64,000 nucleotides of DNA from Echinarachnius parma (lineage: Eukaryota > Echinodermata > Echinoidea > Clypeasteroida > Echinarachniidae): assembly GCA_037951105.1 (NCBI GenBank), contig JBAMJV010007123.1, positions 1 to 64,000 of the forward strand, written 5' to 3'. A program made the position numbers and the translations under genes. The number at the start of each line of letters is the position of its first letter. Within the stretch, counting starts at the first letter, position 1. Positions 1 to 11,493 of this stretch are shown here, piece after piece. The notes beneath the pieces are model-generated. The model was not told the DNA's origin and made no database searches. It saw only the letters and a program-made list of their open reading frames with translations.

Positions 1-224
1 TCTCAGATTCGAATTTTTTTCCTTGTTCGACAAAATTTCGAAACAAGCAAAGTGGAGATTGTAGAGCAAAATGTATTCGTTTCAAGCAATATCGAGCAGA
101 TTCGACGAAGATTGGCTTTCAATAGTGTTTAAAAGCTTCCCTATTGTCTTAAAAGGGCATAAACTGCCGTTTTAGCGCATATAAATCGATTTGGGGGCAT
201 ATTGTTGAGGGTCAAATTTTGTTT

Positions 225-1784
225 TCTCAGATTCGAATTTTTTTCCTTGTTCGACAAAATTGCGAAAAAGCAAAGTGGAGATTGTAGAGCAAAATGTATT
301 CGTTTCAAGCAATATCGAGCAGATTCGCCGAAAATTGGCTTTCGATAGTGTTTAAAAGCTTCCCTATTGTCTTAAAAGGGCATAAACGGCCGTTTTAGCG
401 CATATAAATCGATTTGGGGCATATTGTTGAGGGTCAAATTTTGTTTTCTCAGATTCGAATTCTTTTCCTTGTTCGACAAAATTTCGAAACAAGCAAAGTG
501 GAGATTGTAGAGCAAAATGTATTCGTTTCAAGCAATATCGAGCAGATTCGACGAAGATTGGCTTTCGATAGTGTTTAAAAGCTTCCCTATTGTCTTAAAA
601 GGGCATAAACTGCCGTTTTAGCGCATATAAATCGATTTGGGGGCATATTGTTGAGGGTCAAATTTTGTTTTCTCAGATTCGATTTTTTTCCTTGTTCGAC
701 AAAATTTCGAAACAGGCAAAGTGGAGATTGTAGAGCAAAATGTATTCGTTTCAAGCAATATCGAGCAGATTCGACGAAGATTGGCTTTCGATAGTGTTTA
801 AAAGCTTCCCTATTGTCTTAAAAGTGCATAAACGGCCGTTTTAGCGCATATAAATCGATTTGGGGGCATATTGTTGAAGGTCAAATTTTGTTTTCTCAGA
901 TTCGATTTTTTCCTTGTTCGACAAAATTTCGAAACAAGCAAAGTGGAGATTGTAGAGCAAAATGTATTCGTTTCAAGCAATATCGAGCAGATTCGACGAA
1001 GATTGGTTTTCGATAGTGTTTAAAAGCTTTCCTATTATCTTAAAAGTGCATAAACGGCCGTTTGAGCGCATATAAATCGATTTGGGGGCATACTGTTGAG
1101 GGTCAAATTTTGTTTTCTCAGATTCGAATTTTTTTCCTTGTTCGACAAAATTTCGAAACAAGCAAAGTGGAGATTGTAGAGCAAAATGTATTCGTTTCAA
1201 GCAATATCGAGCAGATTCGACGAAGATTGGCTTTCGATAGTGTTTAAAAGCTTCCCTATTGTCTTAAAAGTGCATAAACGGCCGTTTTAGCGCATATAAA
1301 TCGATTTGGGGGCATATTGTTGAGGGTCAAATTTTGTTTTCTCAGATTCGATTTTTTTCCTTGTTCGACAACATTTCGAAACAAGCAAAGTGGAGATTGT
1401 AGAGCAAAATGTATTCGTTTCAAGCAATATCGAGCAGATTCGACCAAGATTGGTTTTCGATAGTGTTTAAAAGCTTCCCTATTGTCTTAAAAGTGCATAA
1501 ACTGCCGTTTTAGCGCATATAAATCGATTTGGGGGCATATTGTTGAGGGTCAAATTTTGTTTTCTCAGATTCGATTTTTTTCCTTGTTCGACAAAATTGC
1601 GAAAAAGCAAAGTGGAGATTGTAGAGCAAAATGTATTCGTTTCAAGCAATATCGAGCAGATTCGACCAAGATTGGCTTTCGATAGTGTTTAAAAGCTTCC
1701 CTATTGTCTTAAAAGTGCATAAACTGCCGTTTTAGCGCATATAAATCGATTTGGGGGCATATTGTTGAGGGTCAAATTTTGTTT
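225..1784 (+). repeat. Satellite 1 higher-order repeat, copy 1 (7 monomers, 1,560 bp)
   Basis: Seven consecutive ~223-bp monomers whose private variants recur in the same order 1,560-1,561 bp further on. Markers are the AAACAGGCAAAG variant (monomers at 671 and 2231), the TTGAAGGTC variant (near 874 and 2435), the GACAACATTTCG variant (monomers at 1340 and 2901) and the TTGCGAAAAAGC variant (monomers at 225 and 1785). This order of variants defines a 7-mer higher-order unit rather than simple monomer homogenisation. Confidence 0.85.
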
Positions 1785-3835
1785 TCTCAGATTCGATTTT
1801 TTTCCTTGTTCGACAAAATTGCGAAAAAGCAAAGTGGAGATTGTAGAGCAAAATGTATTCGTTTCAAGCAATATCGAGCAGATTCGACGAAAATTGGCTT
1901 TCGATAGTGTTTAAAAGCTTCCCTATTGTCTTAAAAGGGCATAAACGGCCGTTTTAGCGCATATAAATCGATTTGGGGGCATATTGTTGATGGTCAAATT
2001 TTGTTTTCTCAGATTCGAATTTTTTTCCTTGTTCGACAAAATTTCGAAACAAGCAAAGTGGAGATTGTAGAGCAAAATGTATTCGTTTCAAGCAATATCG
2101 AGCAGATTCGACGAAGATTGGCTTTCGATAGTGTTTAAAAGCTTCCCTATTGTCTTAAAAGGGCATAAACTGCCGTTTTAGCGCATATAAATCGATTTGG
2201 GGGCATATTGTTGAGGGTCAAATTTTGTTTTCTCAGATTCGATTTTTTTCCTTGTTCGACAAAATTTCGAAACAGGCAAAGTGGAGATTGTAGAGCAAAA
2301 TGTATTCGTTTCAAGCAATATCGAGCAGATTCGACGAAGATTGGCTTTCGATAGTGTTTAAAAGCTTCCCTATTGTCTTAAAAGTGCATAAACGGCCGTT
2401 TTAGCGCATATAAATCGATTTGGGGGCATATTGTTGAAGGTCAAATTTTGTTTTCTCAGATTCGATTTTTTTCCTTGTTCGACAAAATTTCGAAACAAGC
2501 AAAGTGGAGATTGTAGAGCAAAATGTATTCGTTTCAAGCAATATCGAGCAGATTCGACGAAGATTGGTTTTCGATAGTGTTTAAAAGCTTTCCTATTGTC
2601 TTAAAAGTGCATAAACGGCCGTTTGAGCGCATATAAATCGATTTGGGGGCATACTGTTGAGGGTCAAATTTTGTTTTCTCAGATTCGAATTTTTTTCCTT
2701 GTTCGACAAAATTTCGAAACAAGCAAAGTGGAGATTGTAGAGCAAAATGTATTCGTTTCAAGCAATATCGAGCAGATTCGACGAAGATTGGCTTTCGATA
2801 GTGTTTAAAAGCTTCCCTATTGTCTTAAAAGTGCATAAACGGCCGTTTTAGCGCATATAAATCGATTTGGGGGCATATTGTTGAGGGTCAAATTTTGTTT
2901 TCTCAGATTCGATTTTTTTCCTTGTTCGACAACATTTCGAAACAAGCAAAGTGGAGATTGTAGAGCAAAATGTATTCGTTTCAAGCAATATCGAGCAGAT
3001 TCGACCAAGATTGGTTTTCGATAGTGTTTAAAAGCTTCCCTATTGTCTTAAAAGTGCATAAACTGCCGTTTTAGCGCATATAAATCGATTTGGGGGCATC
3101 TTGTTGAGGGTCAAATTTTGTTTTCTCAGATTCGATTTTTTTCCTTGTTCGACAAAATTGCGAAAAAGGCAAAGTGGAGATTGTAGAGCAAAATGTATTC
3201 GTTTCAAGCAATATCGAGCAGATTCGACGAAGATTGGCTTTCGATAGTGTTTAAAAGCTTCCCTATTGTCTTAAAAGTGCATAAACGGCCGTTTTAGCGC
3301 ATATAAATCGATTTGGGGGCATATTGTTGAAGGTCAAATTTTGTTTTCTCAGATTCGATTTTTTTCCTTGTTCGACAAAATTTCGAAACAAGCAAAGTGG
3401 AGATTGTAGAGCAAAATGTATTCGTTTCAAGCAATATCGAGCAGATTCGACGAAGATTGGTTTTTGATAGTGTTTAAAAGCTTTCCTATTGTCTTAAAAG
3501 TGCATAAACGGCCGTTTGAGCGCATATAAATCGATTTGGGGGCATACTGTTGAGGGTCAAATTTTGTTTTCTCAGATTCGAATTTTTTTCCTTGTTCGAC
3601 AAAATTTCGAAACAAGCAAAGTGGAGATTGTAGAGCAAAATGTATTCGTTTCAAGCAATATCGAGCAGATTCGACGAAGATTGGCTTTCGATAGTGTTTA
3701 AAAGCTTCCCTATTGTCTTAAAAGTGCATAAACGGCCGTTTTAGCGCATATAAATCGATTTGGGGGCATATTGTTGAGGGTCAAATTTTGTTTTCTCAGA
3801 TTCGATTTTTTTCCTTGTTCGAAAATTTTTCGAAA
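1785..3835 (+). repeat. Satellite 1 higher-order repeat, copy 2, rearranged after ~3160
   Basis: Monomers at 1785, 2007, 2231, 2454, 2677 and 2901 repeat the order of copy 1. The monomer at 3124 starts as the 1563-type (TTGCGAAAAA) but continues as the 671-type (GGCAAAGTGG). The following monomers at 3347 and 3570 match the 894- and 1116-types. The array has therefore skipped three monomers of the 7-mer. The last monomer (from 3794) is cut off at the boundary with satellite 2. Confidence 0.82.
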
Positions 3836-3850
3836 TACTAGAGGGATACA
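3820..3850. other. Junction of satellite 1 and satellite 2
   Basis: Satellite 1 is recognisable through TTCCTTGTTCGA and, in altered form, GAAAATTTTTCGAAA (about 3821-3835). The next bases, TACTAGAGGGATACATGATTC, are the standard monomer-boundary sequence of satellite 2. The change happens within a base or two with no target-site duplication or mobile element between the arrays. Both repeats are cut inside a monomer, as expected for a recombination or breakage junction. Confidence 0.85.
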
Positions 3851-3888
3851 TGATTCAAATAATATAATTTCAACCTCAAATTTCGATC

Positions 3889-3962
3889 GGTAAATATGGC
3901 AAGGCGCAATTCAAGTCCGCCTGAAGATCCTCTTAGTGAAGGTTCGAATCCCGTCAGGGGTA
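3889..3962 (+). other. tRNA-like module of type A monomer (representative; degenerate, Pol III B-box)
   Basis: The segment reads like a shrunken class-II (Ser/Leu-type) tRNA. TGGC-AAGGCGC resembles the A box/D arm with several D-loop bases lost. CTGAAGATCC resembles an anticodon-loop region, and CTCTTAGTGAA a variable arm. GGTTCGAATCC at 3941-3951 matches the RNA polymerase III B-box consensus GGTTCGANNCC perfectly. T5 and T7 runs at 3971-3983 lie 10-20 bp downstream, as in Pol III terminators. The T-stem pairs at only two positions and the acceptor ends are not complementary, so it is not a working tRNA gene. An equivalent module sits at the same place in every A monomer. Confidence 0.7.
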
Positions 3963-4431
3963 TGTATGTATTTTTCTTTTTTTACTTCCTTGTTAATTTT
4001 GTATTGATCTATTGCTCCATACATAATATGATCTGCAAACATTATACAACAACTAGATTTATGGATCCTCGCTACTTTCACTTTTTTTTTTTAATGGATA
4101 TAGACATTTGAAGTGTCTTTGTAGACTATTGTGACGTATTGGAAAATTGCGCGTTGCCATGATAGAGCTCGGGGAGCGAATCGCTATAAACAAATTGGCA
4201 AGGCTCGCAAAACGATCTTCGTTTTAAGATTTATTTCTCCGTGTTGCCAAGTGCAAAACAATTCATGACGATAATAGGCGATTGTCAATCCGAACGTGGA
4301 ATAGTGTGCGATTCATTCAAATGTCCTCTACATCATACATCTACATATTGATAGCTGGATATATGTTATTCACACACATACTAGATGGATACATGATTCA
4401 AATAATATAAATTCAACCTCAAATTTTGTTC

Positions 4432-4503
4432 GGTAAAAGTGGCAAGGCGCAAGTAATGTTGGACTCGAGATCCTCTTGGTAAGCGTTCGAATCCCAGCAG
4501 GGT
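4432..4503 (+). other. tRNA-like module of type B monomer (representative; degenerate)
   Basis: This is the B-type counterpart of the module at 3889. GGTAAAAGTGGCAAGGCGC is followed by TTGGACTCGAGATCC, which closely resembles the anticodon arm of a eukaryotic tRNA-Ser(CGA). Next come a short variable-arm-like stretch and CGTTCGAATCC (4484-4494), one mismatch from the B-box consensus. T-runs begin near 4509. The stems do not close, so I read it as a tRNA-derived relic (possibly via a SINE) carried by the satellite. The same module recurs in every B monomer in both orientations. Confidence 0.65.
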
Positions 4504-7500
4504 ATGTATTTTTCATTTTTTTTCCTCTTCCGTGTTTAATCTGTATTATTTATTCCTTTCTTACATAATATGATCTGCAAACACATTACTACAACTAAAT
4601 TCATGCATCCTTGCTCCTTTATATATTAAAAAGAATAACAACTTCATTTTATGGACTACAAACCACATGCAGTTCTGCATCAATATCGTTTAATACATGT
4701 ATTTATTTTTCTTTTTTTGATATAGTCATTTGGTGAGTCTTGGTAATTTTTTCGACGTCTTTGAAAATTGCGGGTTCCCATGATAGAGCTTGGGGAGCGA
4801 ATCGCAATAAACTTGCCAATAAACAAATCGGCTAGGCTCGCAAAACGTTTTTCGTTTAAAGATTTAATTATCCGTGTTGCCAAGTACAAACTAATTCGTA
4901 ACGATAACAGGCGATTGTCAATCGGAACCTTGAACAGTGATCGATTCATCCATGTAATATACTGCCCTCTACATCTTACATCTACATATTGATAGCTGGA
5001 TAAATGTAATTCGCACACACACACACATACTAGAGGGATACATGATTCAAATAATATAATTTCAACCTCAAATTTCGATCGGTAAATATGGCAAGGCGCA
5101 ACTCAAGTCCGTCTGAAGATCCTCTTAGTGAAGGTTCGAATCCCGGCAGGGTATGTATGTATTTTTCTTTTTTCACTTCCTTGTTTATTTTGTATTGATC
5201 TATTGCTCCATACATAATATGATCTGCAAAAATTATACAACAACTAGATTTATGCATCCTCGCTACTTTCACTTTTTTTTTTTAATGGATATAGACATTT
5301 GAAGTGTCTTTGTAGACTATTGTGACGTCTTGGAAAATTGCGCGTTGCTATGATAGAGCTCGGGGAGCGAATCGCAATAAACAAATTGGCAAGGCTCGCA
5401 AAACGATCTTCGTTTTAAGATTTATTTCTCCGTGTTGCCAAGTGCAAAACAATTCATGACGATAATAGGCGATTGTCAATCCGAACGTGGAATAGTGTGC
5501 GATTCATTCAAATGTCCTCTACATCATACATCTACATATTGATAGCTGGATATATGTTATTCACACACATACTAGATGGATACATGATTCAAATAATATA
5601 AATTCAACCTCAAATTTTGTTCGGTAAAAGTGGCAAGGCGCAACTAATGTTGGACTCGAGATCCTCTTGGTAAGCGTTCGAATCCCAGCAGGGTATGTAT
5701 TTTTCATTTTTTTTCCTCTTCCGTGTTTAATCTGTATTATTTATTCCTTTCTTACATAATATGATCTGCAAACACATTACTACAACTAAATTCATGCATC
5801 CTTGCTCCTTTATATATTAAAAAGAATAACAACTTCATTTTATGGACTACAAACCACATGCAGTTCTGCATCAATATCGTTTAATACATGTATTTATTTT
5901 TCTTTTTTTGATATAGTCATTTGGTGAGTCTTGGTAATTTTTTCGACGTCTTTGAAAATTGCGGGTTCCCATGATAGAGCTTGGGGAGCGAATCGCAATA
6001 AACTTGCCAATAAACAAATCGGCTAGGCTCGCAAAACGTTTTTCGTTTAAAGATTTAATTATCCGTATTGCCAAGTACAAACTAAGTCGTGACGATAACA
6101 GGCGATTGTCAATCGGAACCTTGAATAGTGATCGATTCACCCATGTAATATACTGCCCTCTACATCTTACATTTACATATTGATAGCTGGATAAATGTAA
6201 TTCGCACACTCACACATACTAGAGGGATACATGATTCAAATAATATAATTTCAACCTCAAATTTCGATCGGTAAATATGGCAAGGCGCAACTCAAGTCCG
6301 TCTGAAAAACCTCTTAGTGAAGGTTCGAATCCCGGCAGGGGTATGTATACATTTTTCTTTTTTCACTTCCTTGTTTATTTTGTATTGATCTATTGCTCCA
6401 TACATAATATGATCTGCAAAAATTATACAACAAGTAGATTTATGCATCCTCGCTACTTTTACCCTTTTTTTGGTATGGATATAGACATTTGAAGTGTCTT
6501 GTAGACTATTGTGACGTCTTGGAAAATTGCGCGTTGCAATGATAGAGCTCGGGGAGCGAATCGCAATAAACAAATCGGCAAGGCTCGCAAAACGTTCTTC
6601 GTTTTAAGATTTATTTCTCCGTGTTGCCAAGTGCAAAACAATTCGTGACGATAATAGGCGATTGTCAATCGGAACGTGGAATAGTGTTCGATTCATTCAA
6701 ATGTCCTCTACATCATACATCTACATATTGATAGCTGGATATGTGTTATTCACACACATACTAGATGGATACATGATTCAAATAATATAAATTCTACCTC
6801 AAATTTCGTTCGGTAAAAGTGGCAAGGCGCAACTAAGGTTAGACTCGAGATCCTCTTGGTAAGCGTTCGAATCCCAGCAGGGTATGTATTTTTCCATTTT
6901 TTACCTCTTCCGTGTTTAATCTGTATTATTTATTCCTTCCTTACATAATATGATCTGCAAACACATTACTACAACTATGTTCATGCATCCTTGCTCATTT
7001 ATATATCAAAAAGAATAAAAACGTTATTTTATGGACTACCAACCACATGCAGTTCTGCCTCAATATCGTTTAATACATGTATTTATTTTTCTTTTATTGA
7101 TATAGACATTTGGTGAGTCTTGGTAATTATTTCGACGTCTTGGAAAATTGCGCGTTCCCATGATAGAGCTTGGGGAGCGAATCGCAATAAACAAATCGGC
7201 TAGGCTCGCAAAACGTTTTTCGTTAACAGGCGATTGTCAATCGGAATCTTGAATAGTGATCGATTCATCCATGTAATATACTGCCCTCTATATCTTACAT
7301 CTACATATTGATAGCTGGATAAATGTAATTCGCACACACACACATACTAGAGGGATACATGATTCAAATAATATAATTTCAACCTCAAATTTCGATCGGT
7401 AAATATGGCAAGGCGCAACTCAAGTCCGTCTGAAGATCCTCTTAGTGAAGGTTCGAATCCCGGCAGGCCTGGGTATGTATGTATTTTTCTTTTTTCACTT

Positions 7501-7902
7501 CCTTGTTTATTTTGTATTGATCTATTGCTCCATACATAATATGATCTGCAAAAATTATACAACAACTAGATTTATGCATCCTCGCTACTTTCACTTTTTT
7601 TGTGTATGGATATAGACATTTGAAGTGTCTTGTAGACTATTGTGACGTCTTGGAAAATTGCGCGTTGCCATGATAGAGCTCGGGGAGCGAATCGCAATAA
7701 ACAAATCGGCAAGGCTCGCAAAACGTTCTTCGTTTTAAGATTCATTTCTCCGTGTTGCCAAGTGCAAAACAATTCGTGACGATAATAGGCGATTGTCAAT
7801 CGGAACGTGGAATAGTGTTCGATTCATTCAAATGTCCTCTACATCATAAATCTACATATTGATCGCTGGATATGTGTTATTCACACACATACTAGATGGA
7901 TA

Positions 7903-8522
7903 CATGATTCAAATAATATAAATTCAACCTCAAATTTCGTTAGGTAAAAGTGGCAAGGCGCAACTAAGGTTGCACTCGAGATCCTCTTGGTAAGCGTTCG
8001 AATCCCAGCAGGGTATGTATTTTTTATTTTTTTCCTCTTCCGTGTTTAATCTGTATTATTTATTCATTCCTTACATAATATGATCTGCAAACACATTACT
8101 ACAACTAAATTCATGCATCCTTGCTCCTTTATATATAAAAAAGAATAACAAGTTTATTTTATGGACTACAAACCACATGCAGTTCTGCCTCAATATCGTT
8201 TAATACATGTATTTATTTTTCTCTTATTGATATAGACATTTCGTGAGTCTTGGTAATTATTGTGACGTCTTGGAAAATTGCGCGTTGCCATGATAGAGCT
8301 TGGGGAGCGAATCGCAATAAACAAATCGGCAAGGCTCGCAAAACGTTCTTCGTTTTAAGATTTATTTCTCCGTGTTGCCAAGTGCAAAACAATTCATGAC
8401 GATAATAAGCGATTGTCAATCGGAACGTGGAATCGTGTTCGATTCATTCAAATGTCCTCTACATCATACATCTACATATTGATCGCTGGATATGTGTTAT
8501 TCACACACATACTAGATGGATA
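7903..8522 (+). repeat. Chimeric satellite 2 monomer (B head, A tail), 620 bp
   Basis: The first half has the B-type tRNA-like module and the B-only ~95-bp block. After the GATATAGACATTTCGTGAGTCTTGG region it switches to A-type sequence (TTCTTCGTTTTAAGATTTATTTCTCC, GTGCAAAACAATTC, ATGTCCTCTACATCATAC) and ends with the A-type boundary TACTAGATGG. The length lies between A and B. This is what unequal crossing-over or conversion between A and B would give. A near copy sits at 14500-15117. Confidence 0.8.
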
Positions 8523-10875
8523 CATGATTCAAATAATATAAATTCAACCTCAAATTTCGTTCGGTAAAAGTGGCAAGGCGCAACTAAAGTTAGATTCGAG
8601 ATCCTCTTGGTAAGCGTTCGAATCCCAGCAGGGTATGTATTTTTCCTTTTTTTTCCTCTTCCGTGTTTAATCTGTATTATTTATTCCTTCCTTACATAAT
8701 ATGATCTGCAAACACATTACTACAACTATGTTCATGCATCCTTGCTCATTTATATAGCAAAAAGAATAAAAACTTTATTTTATGGACTACCAACCACATG
8801 CAGTTCTGCCTCAATATCGTTTAATACATGTATTTATTTTTCTTTTATTGATATAGACATTTGGTAAGTCTTGGTAATTATTTCGACGTCTTGGAAAATT
8901 GCGCGTTCCCATGATAGAGCTTGGGGAGCGAATCGCAATAAACAAATCGGCTAGGCTCGCAAAACGTTTTTCGTTTAAAGATTTAATTATCCGTGTTGCC
9001 AAGTACAAACTAAGTCGTGACGATAACAGGCGATTGTCAATCGGAATCTTGAAAAGTGATCGATTCATCCATGTAATATACTGCCCTCTATATCTTACAT
9101 CTACATATTGATAGCTGGATAAATGTAATTCGCACACACACACATACTAGAGGGATACATGATTCAAATAATATAATTACAACCTCAAATTTCGATCGGT
9201 AAATATGGCAAGGCGCAACTCAAGTCCGTCTGAAGATCCTCTTAGTGAAGGTTCGAATCCCGGCAGGGGTATGTATGTATTTTTCTTTTTTCACTTCCTT
9301 GTTTATTTTGAATTGATCTATTGCTCCATACATAATATGATCTGCAAAAATTATACAACTAGATTTATGCATCCTCGCTACTTTCACTTTTTTTTTAATG
9401 GATATAGACATTTGAAGGGTCTTGTAGACTATTGTGACTTCTTGGAAAATTGCGCGTTGCTATGATAGAGCTCGGGGAGCGAATCGCAATAAACAAATCG
9501 GCAAGGCTCGCAAAACGATCTTCGTTTTAAGATTTATTTCTCCGTGTTGCCAAGTGCAAAACAATCCGTGACGATAATAGGCGATTGTCAATCGGAACGT
9601 GGAATAGTGTTCGATTCATTCAAATGTCCTCTACATCATACATCTACATATTGATCGCTGGATATGTGTTATTCACACACATACTAGATGGATACATACA
9701 TGATTCAAATAATATAAATTCAACCTCAAATTTCGATCGGTAAAAGTGGCAAGGCGCAACTAAGGTTGGACTCGAGATCCTCTTGGTAAGCGTTCGAATC
9801 CCAGCAGGGTATGTATTTTTCTTTTTTTCCCCTCTTCCGTGTTTAATCTGTATTATTTATTCCTTTCTTACATAATATGATCTGCAAACACATTACTACA
9901 ACTAAATTCATGCATCCTTGCTCCTTTATATATTAAAAAGAATAACAACTTCATTTTATGGACTACAAACCACATGCAGTTCTGCATCAATATCGTTTAA
10001 TACATGTATTTATTTTTCTTTTTTTGATATAGACATTTGGTGAGTCTTGGTAATTATTTCGACGTTTTGGAAAATTGCGCGTTCCCATGATAGAGCTTGG
10101 GGAGCGAATCGCAATAAACTTGCCAATAAACAAATCGGCTAGGCTCGCAAAACGTTTTTCGTTTAAAGATTTAATTATCCGTGTTGCCAAGTACAAACTA
10201 ATTCGTAACGATAACAGGCGATTGTCAATCGGAACCTTGAACAGTGATCGATTCATCCATGTAATATACTGCCCTCTACATCTTACATCTACACATTGAT
10301 AGCTGGATAAATGTAATTCGCACACACACACATACTAGAGGGATACATGATTCAAATAATATAATTTCAACCTCAAATTTCGATCGGTAAATATGGCAAG
10401 TCCGTCTGAAGATCCTCTTAGTGAAGGTTCGAATCCCGGCAGGGTATGTATGTATTTTTCTTTTTTCACTTCCTTGTTTATTTTGTATTGATCTATTGCT
10501 CCATACATAATATGATCTGCAAAAATTATACAACAACTAGATTTATGCATCCTCGCTAATTTCACTTTTTTTATGTATGGATATAGACATTTGAAGTGTC
10601 TTGTAGACTATTGTGACGTCTTGGAAAATTGCGCGTTGCTATGATAGAGCTCGGGGAGCGAATCGCAATAAACAAATCGGCAAGGCTCGCAAAACGATCT
10701 TCGTTTTAAGATTTATTTCTCCGTGTTGCCAAGTGCAAAACAATCCGTGACGATAATAGGCGATTGTCAATCGGAACGTGGAATAGTGTTCGATTCATTC
10801 AAATGTCCTCTACATCATACATCTACATATTGATCGCTGGATATGTGTTATTCACACACATACTAGATGGATACA
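7903..10875 (+). repeat. Segmental duplication inside satellite 2, left copy
   Basis: Monomer lengths 620-635-543-647-528 here match 618-634-542-647-528 at 14500-17468. Rare variants are shared in order, including the TTGCACTCGAG module, the GAATTGATCTATTG variant, the GGATACATACATGATTC insertion (near 9695 and 16288) and the shortened AAATATGGCAAGTCCG module (near 10392 and 16986). The offset is about 6.59 kb. This shows amplification in blocks larger than the A/B dimer. Confidence 0.85.
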
Positions 10876-11493
10876 TGATTCAAATAATATAAATTCAACC
10901 TCAAATTTCGTTCGGTAAAAGTGGCAAGGCGCAACTATGGTTAGACTCGAGATCCTCTTGGTAAGTGTTCGAATCCCAGCAGGGTATGTATTTTTCTTTT
11001 TTTCCTCTTCCGTGTTTAATCTGTATTATTTATTCCTTCCTTACATAATATGATCTGCAAACACATTACTACAACTAAATTCATGCATCCTTGCTCCTTT
11101 ATATATCAAAAAGAATAACAAGTTTATTTTATGGACTACCAACCACATGCAGTTCTGCCTCAATATCGTTTAATACATCTATTTATTTTTCTTTTATTGA
11201 TATAGACATTTGGTGAGTCTTGGTAATTATTTCGACGTCTTGGAAAATTGCGCGTTCCCATGATAGAGCTTGGGGAGCGAATCGCAATAAACAAATCGGC
11301 AAGGCTCGCAAAACGTTCTTCGTTTTAATATTTATTTCTCCGTGTTGCCAAGTGCAAAACAATTCGTGACGATAATAGGCGCTTGTCAATCGGAACGTGG
11401 AATCGTGTTCGATTCATTCAAATGTCCTCTACATCATACATCTACATATTGATCGCTGGATATGTGTTATTCACACACATACTAGATGGATAC
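10876..11493 (+). repeat. Chimeric satellite 2 monomer (B head, A tail), ~618 bp
   Basis: It begins with the B-type module and B-only block and ends with A-type middle and tail sequence (TTCTTCGTTTTAATATTTATTTC, GTGCAAAACAATTCGTGACG, TACTAGATGG). It is followed directly by another B-headed monomer, so two B heads are adjacent here. Confidence 0.75.

Larger units (their letters stand above)
1..3835 (+). repeat. Satellite 1 array, ~223-bp monomer, about 17 copies
   Basis: A head-to-tail tandem array whose monomer can be counted from the recurring TCTCAGATTCGA start. Starts lie at 1, 225, 447, 671, 894, 1116, 1340, 1563, 1785, 2007, 2231, 2454, 2677, 2901, 3124, 3347, 3570 and 3794, giving spacings of 222-224 bp. 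Monomers differ by single substitutions and 1-2-bp indels, for example AAATTTCGAAACAAGC versus AAATTGCGAAAAAGC. The array runs in from the left edge, so its full length is unknown, and it stops inside a monomer near 3835 where satellite 2 begins. I see no gene in it. Short open frames on both strands recur every monomer and are explained by the repeat. Confidence 0.97.
3851..5042 (+). repeat. Satellite 2 A+B dimer, leftmost copy (reference unit)
   Basis: The type A monomer occupies 3851-4393 and type B 4394-5042. This edge dimer carries private changes in its A tRNA-like module (AATTCAAGTCCGCC, CCCGTCAGG) that the inner copies lack. That is the usual sign of an array-edge unit escaping homogenisation. 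The next dimer (5043-6231) repeats it at a distance of 1,190 bp with few differences. Confidence 0.85.

Noticed and set aside
973-3701. Repeated 60-75-codon open frames in satellite 1 on both strands
   Set aside because: They recur with the monomer, overlap each other on opposite strands, have no recognisable domain and change length with single monomer variants. They are chance frames in a repeat.
3889-3962. Functional tRNA gene
   Set aside because: The T-stem and acceptor stem do not pair and the D arm is shortened. Only the promoter-like boxes and part of the anticodon arm are recognisable.
4415-4440. CENP-B box in satellite 2
   Set aside because: Only a TTTCGTT core is shared with the CENP-B box in some monomers, and the remaining essential positions do not match.
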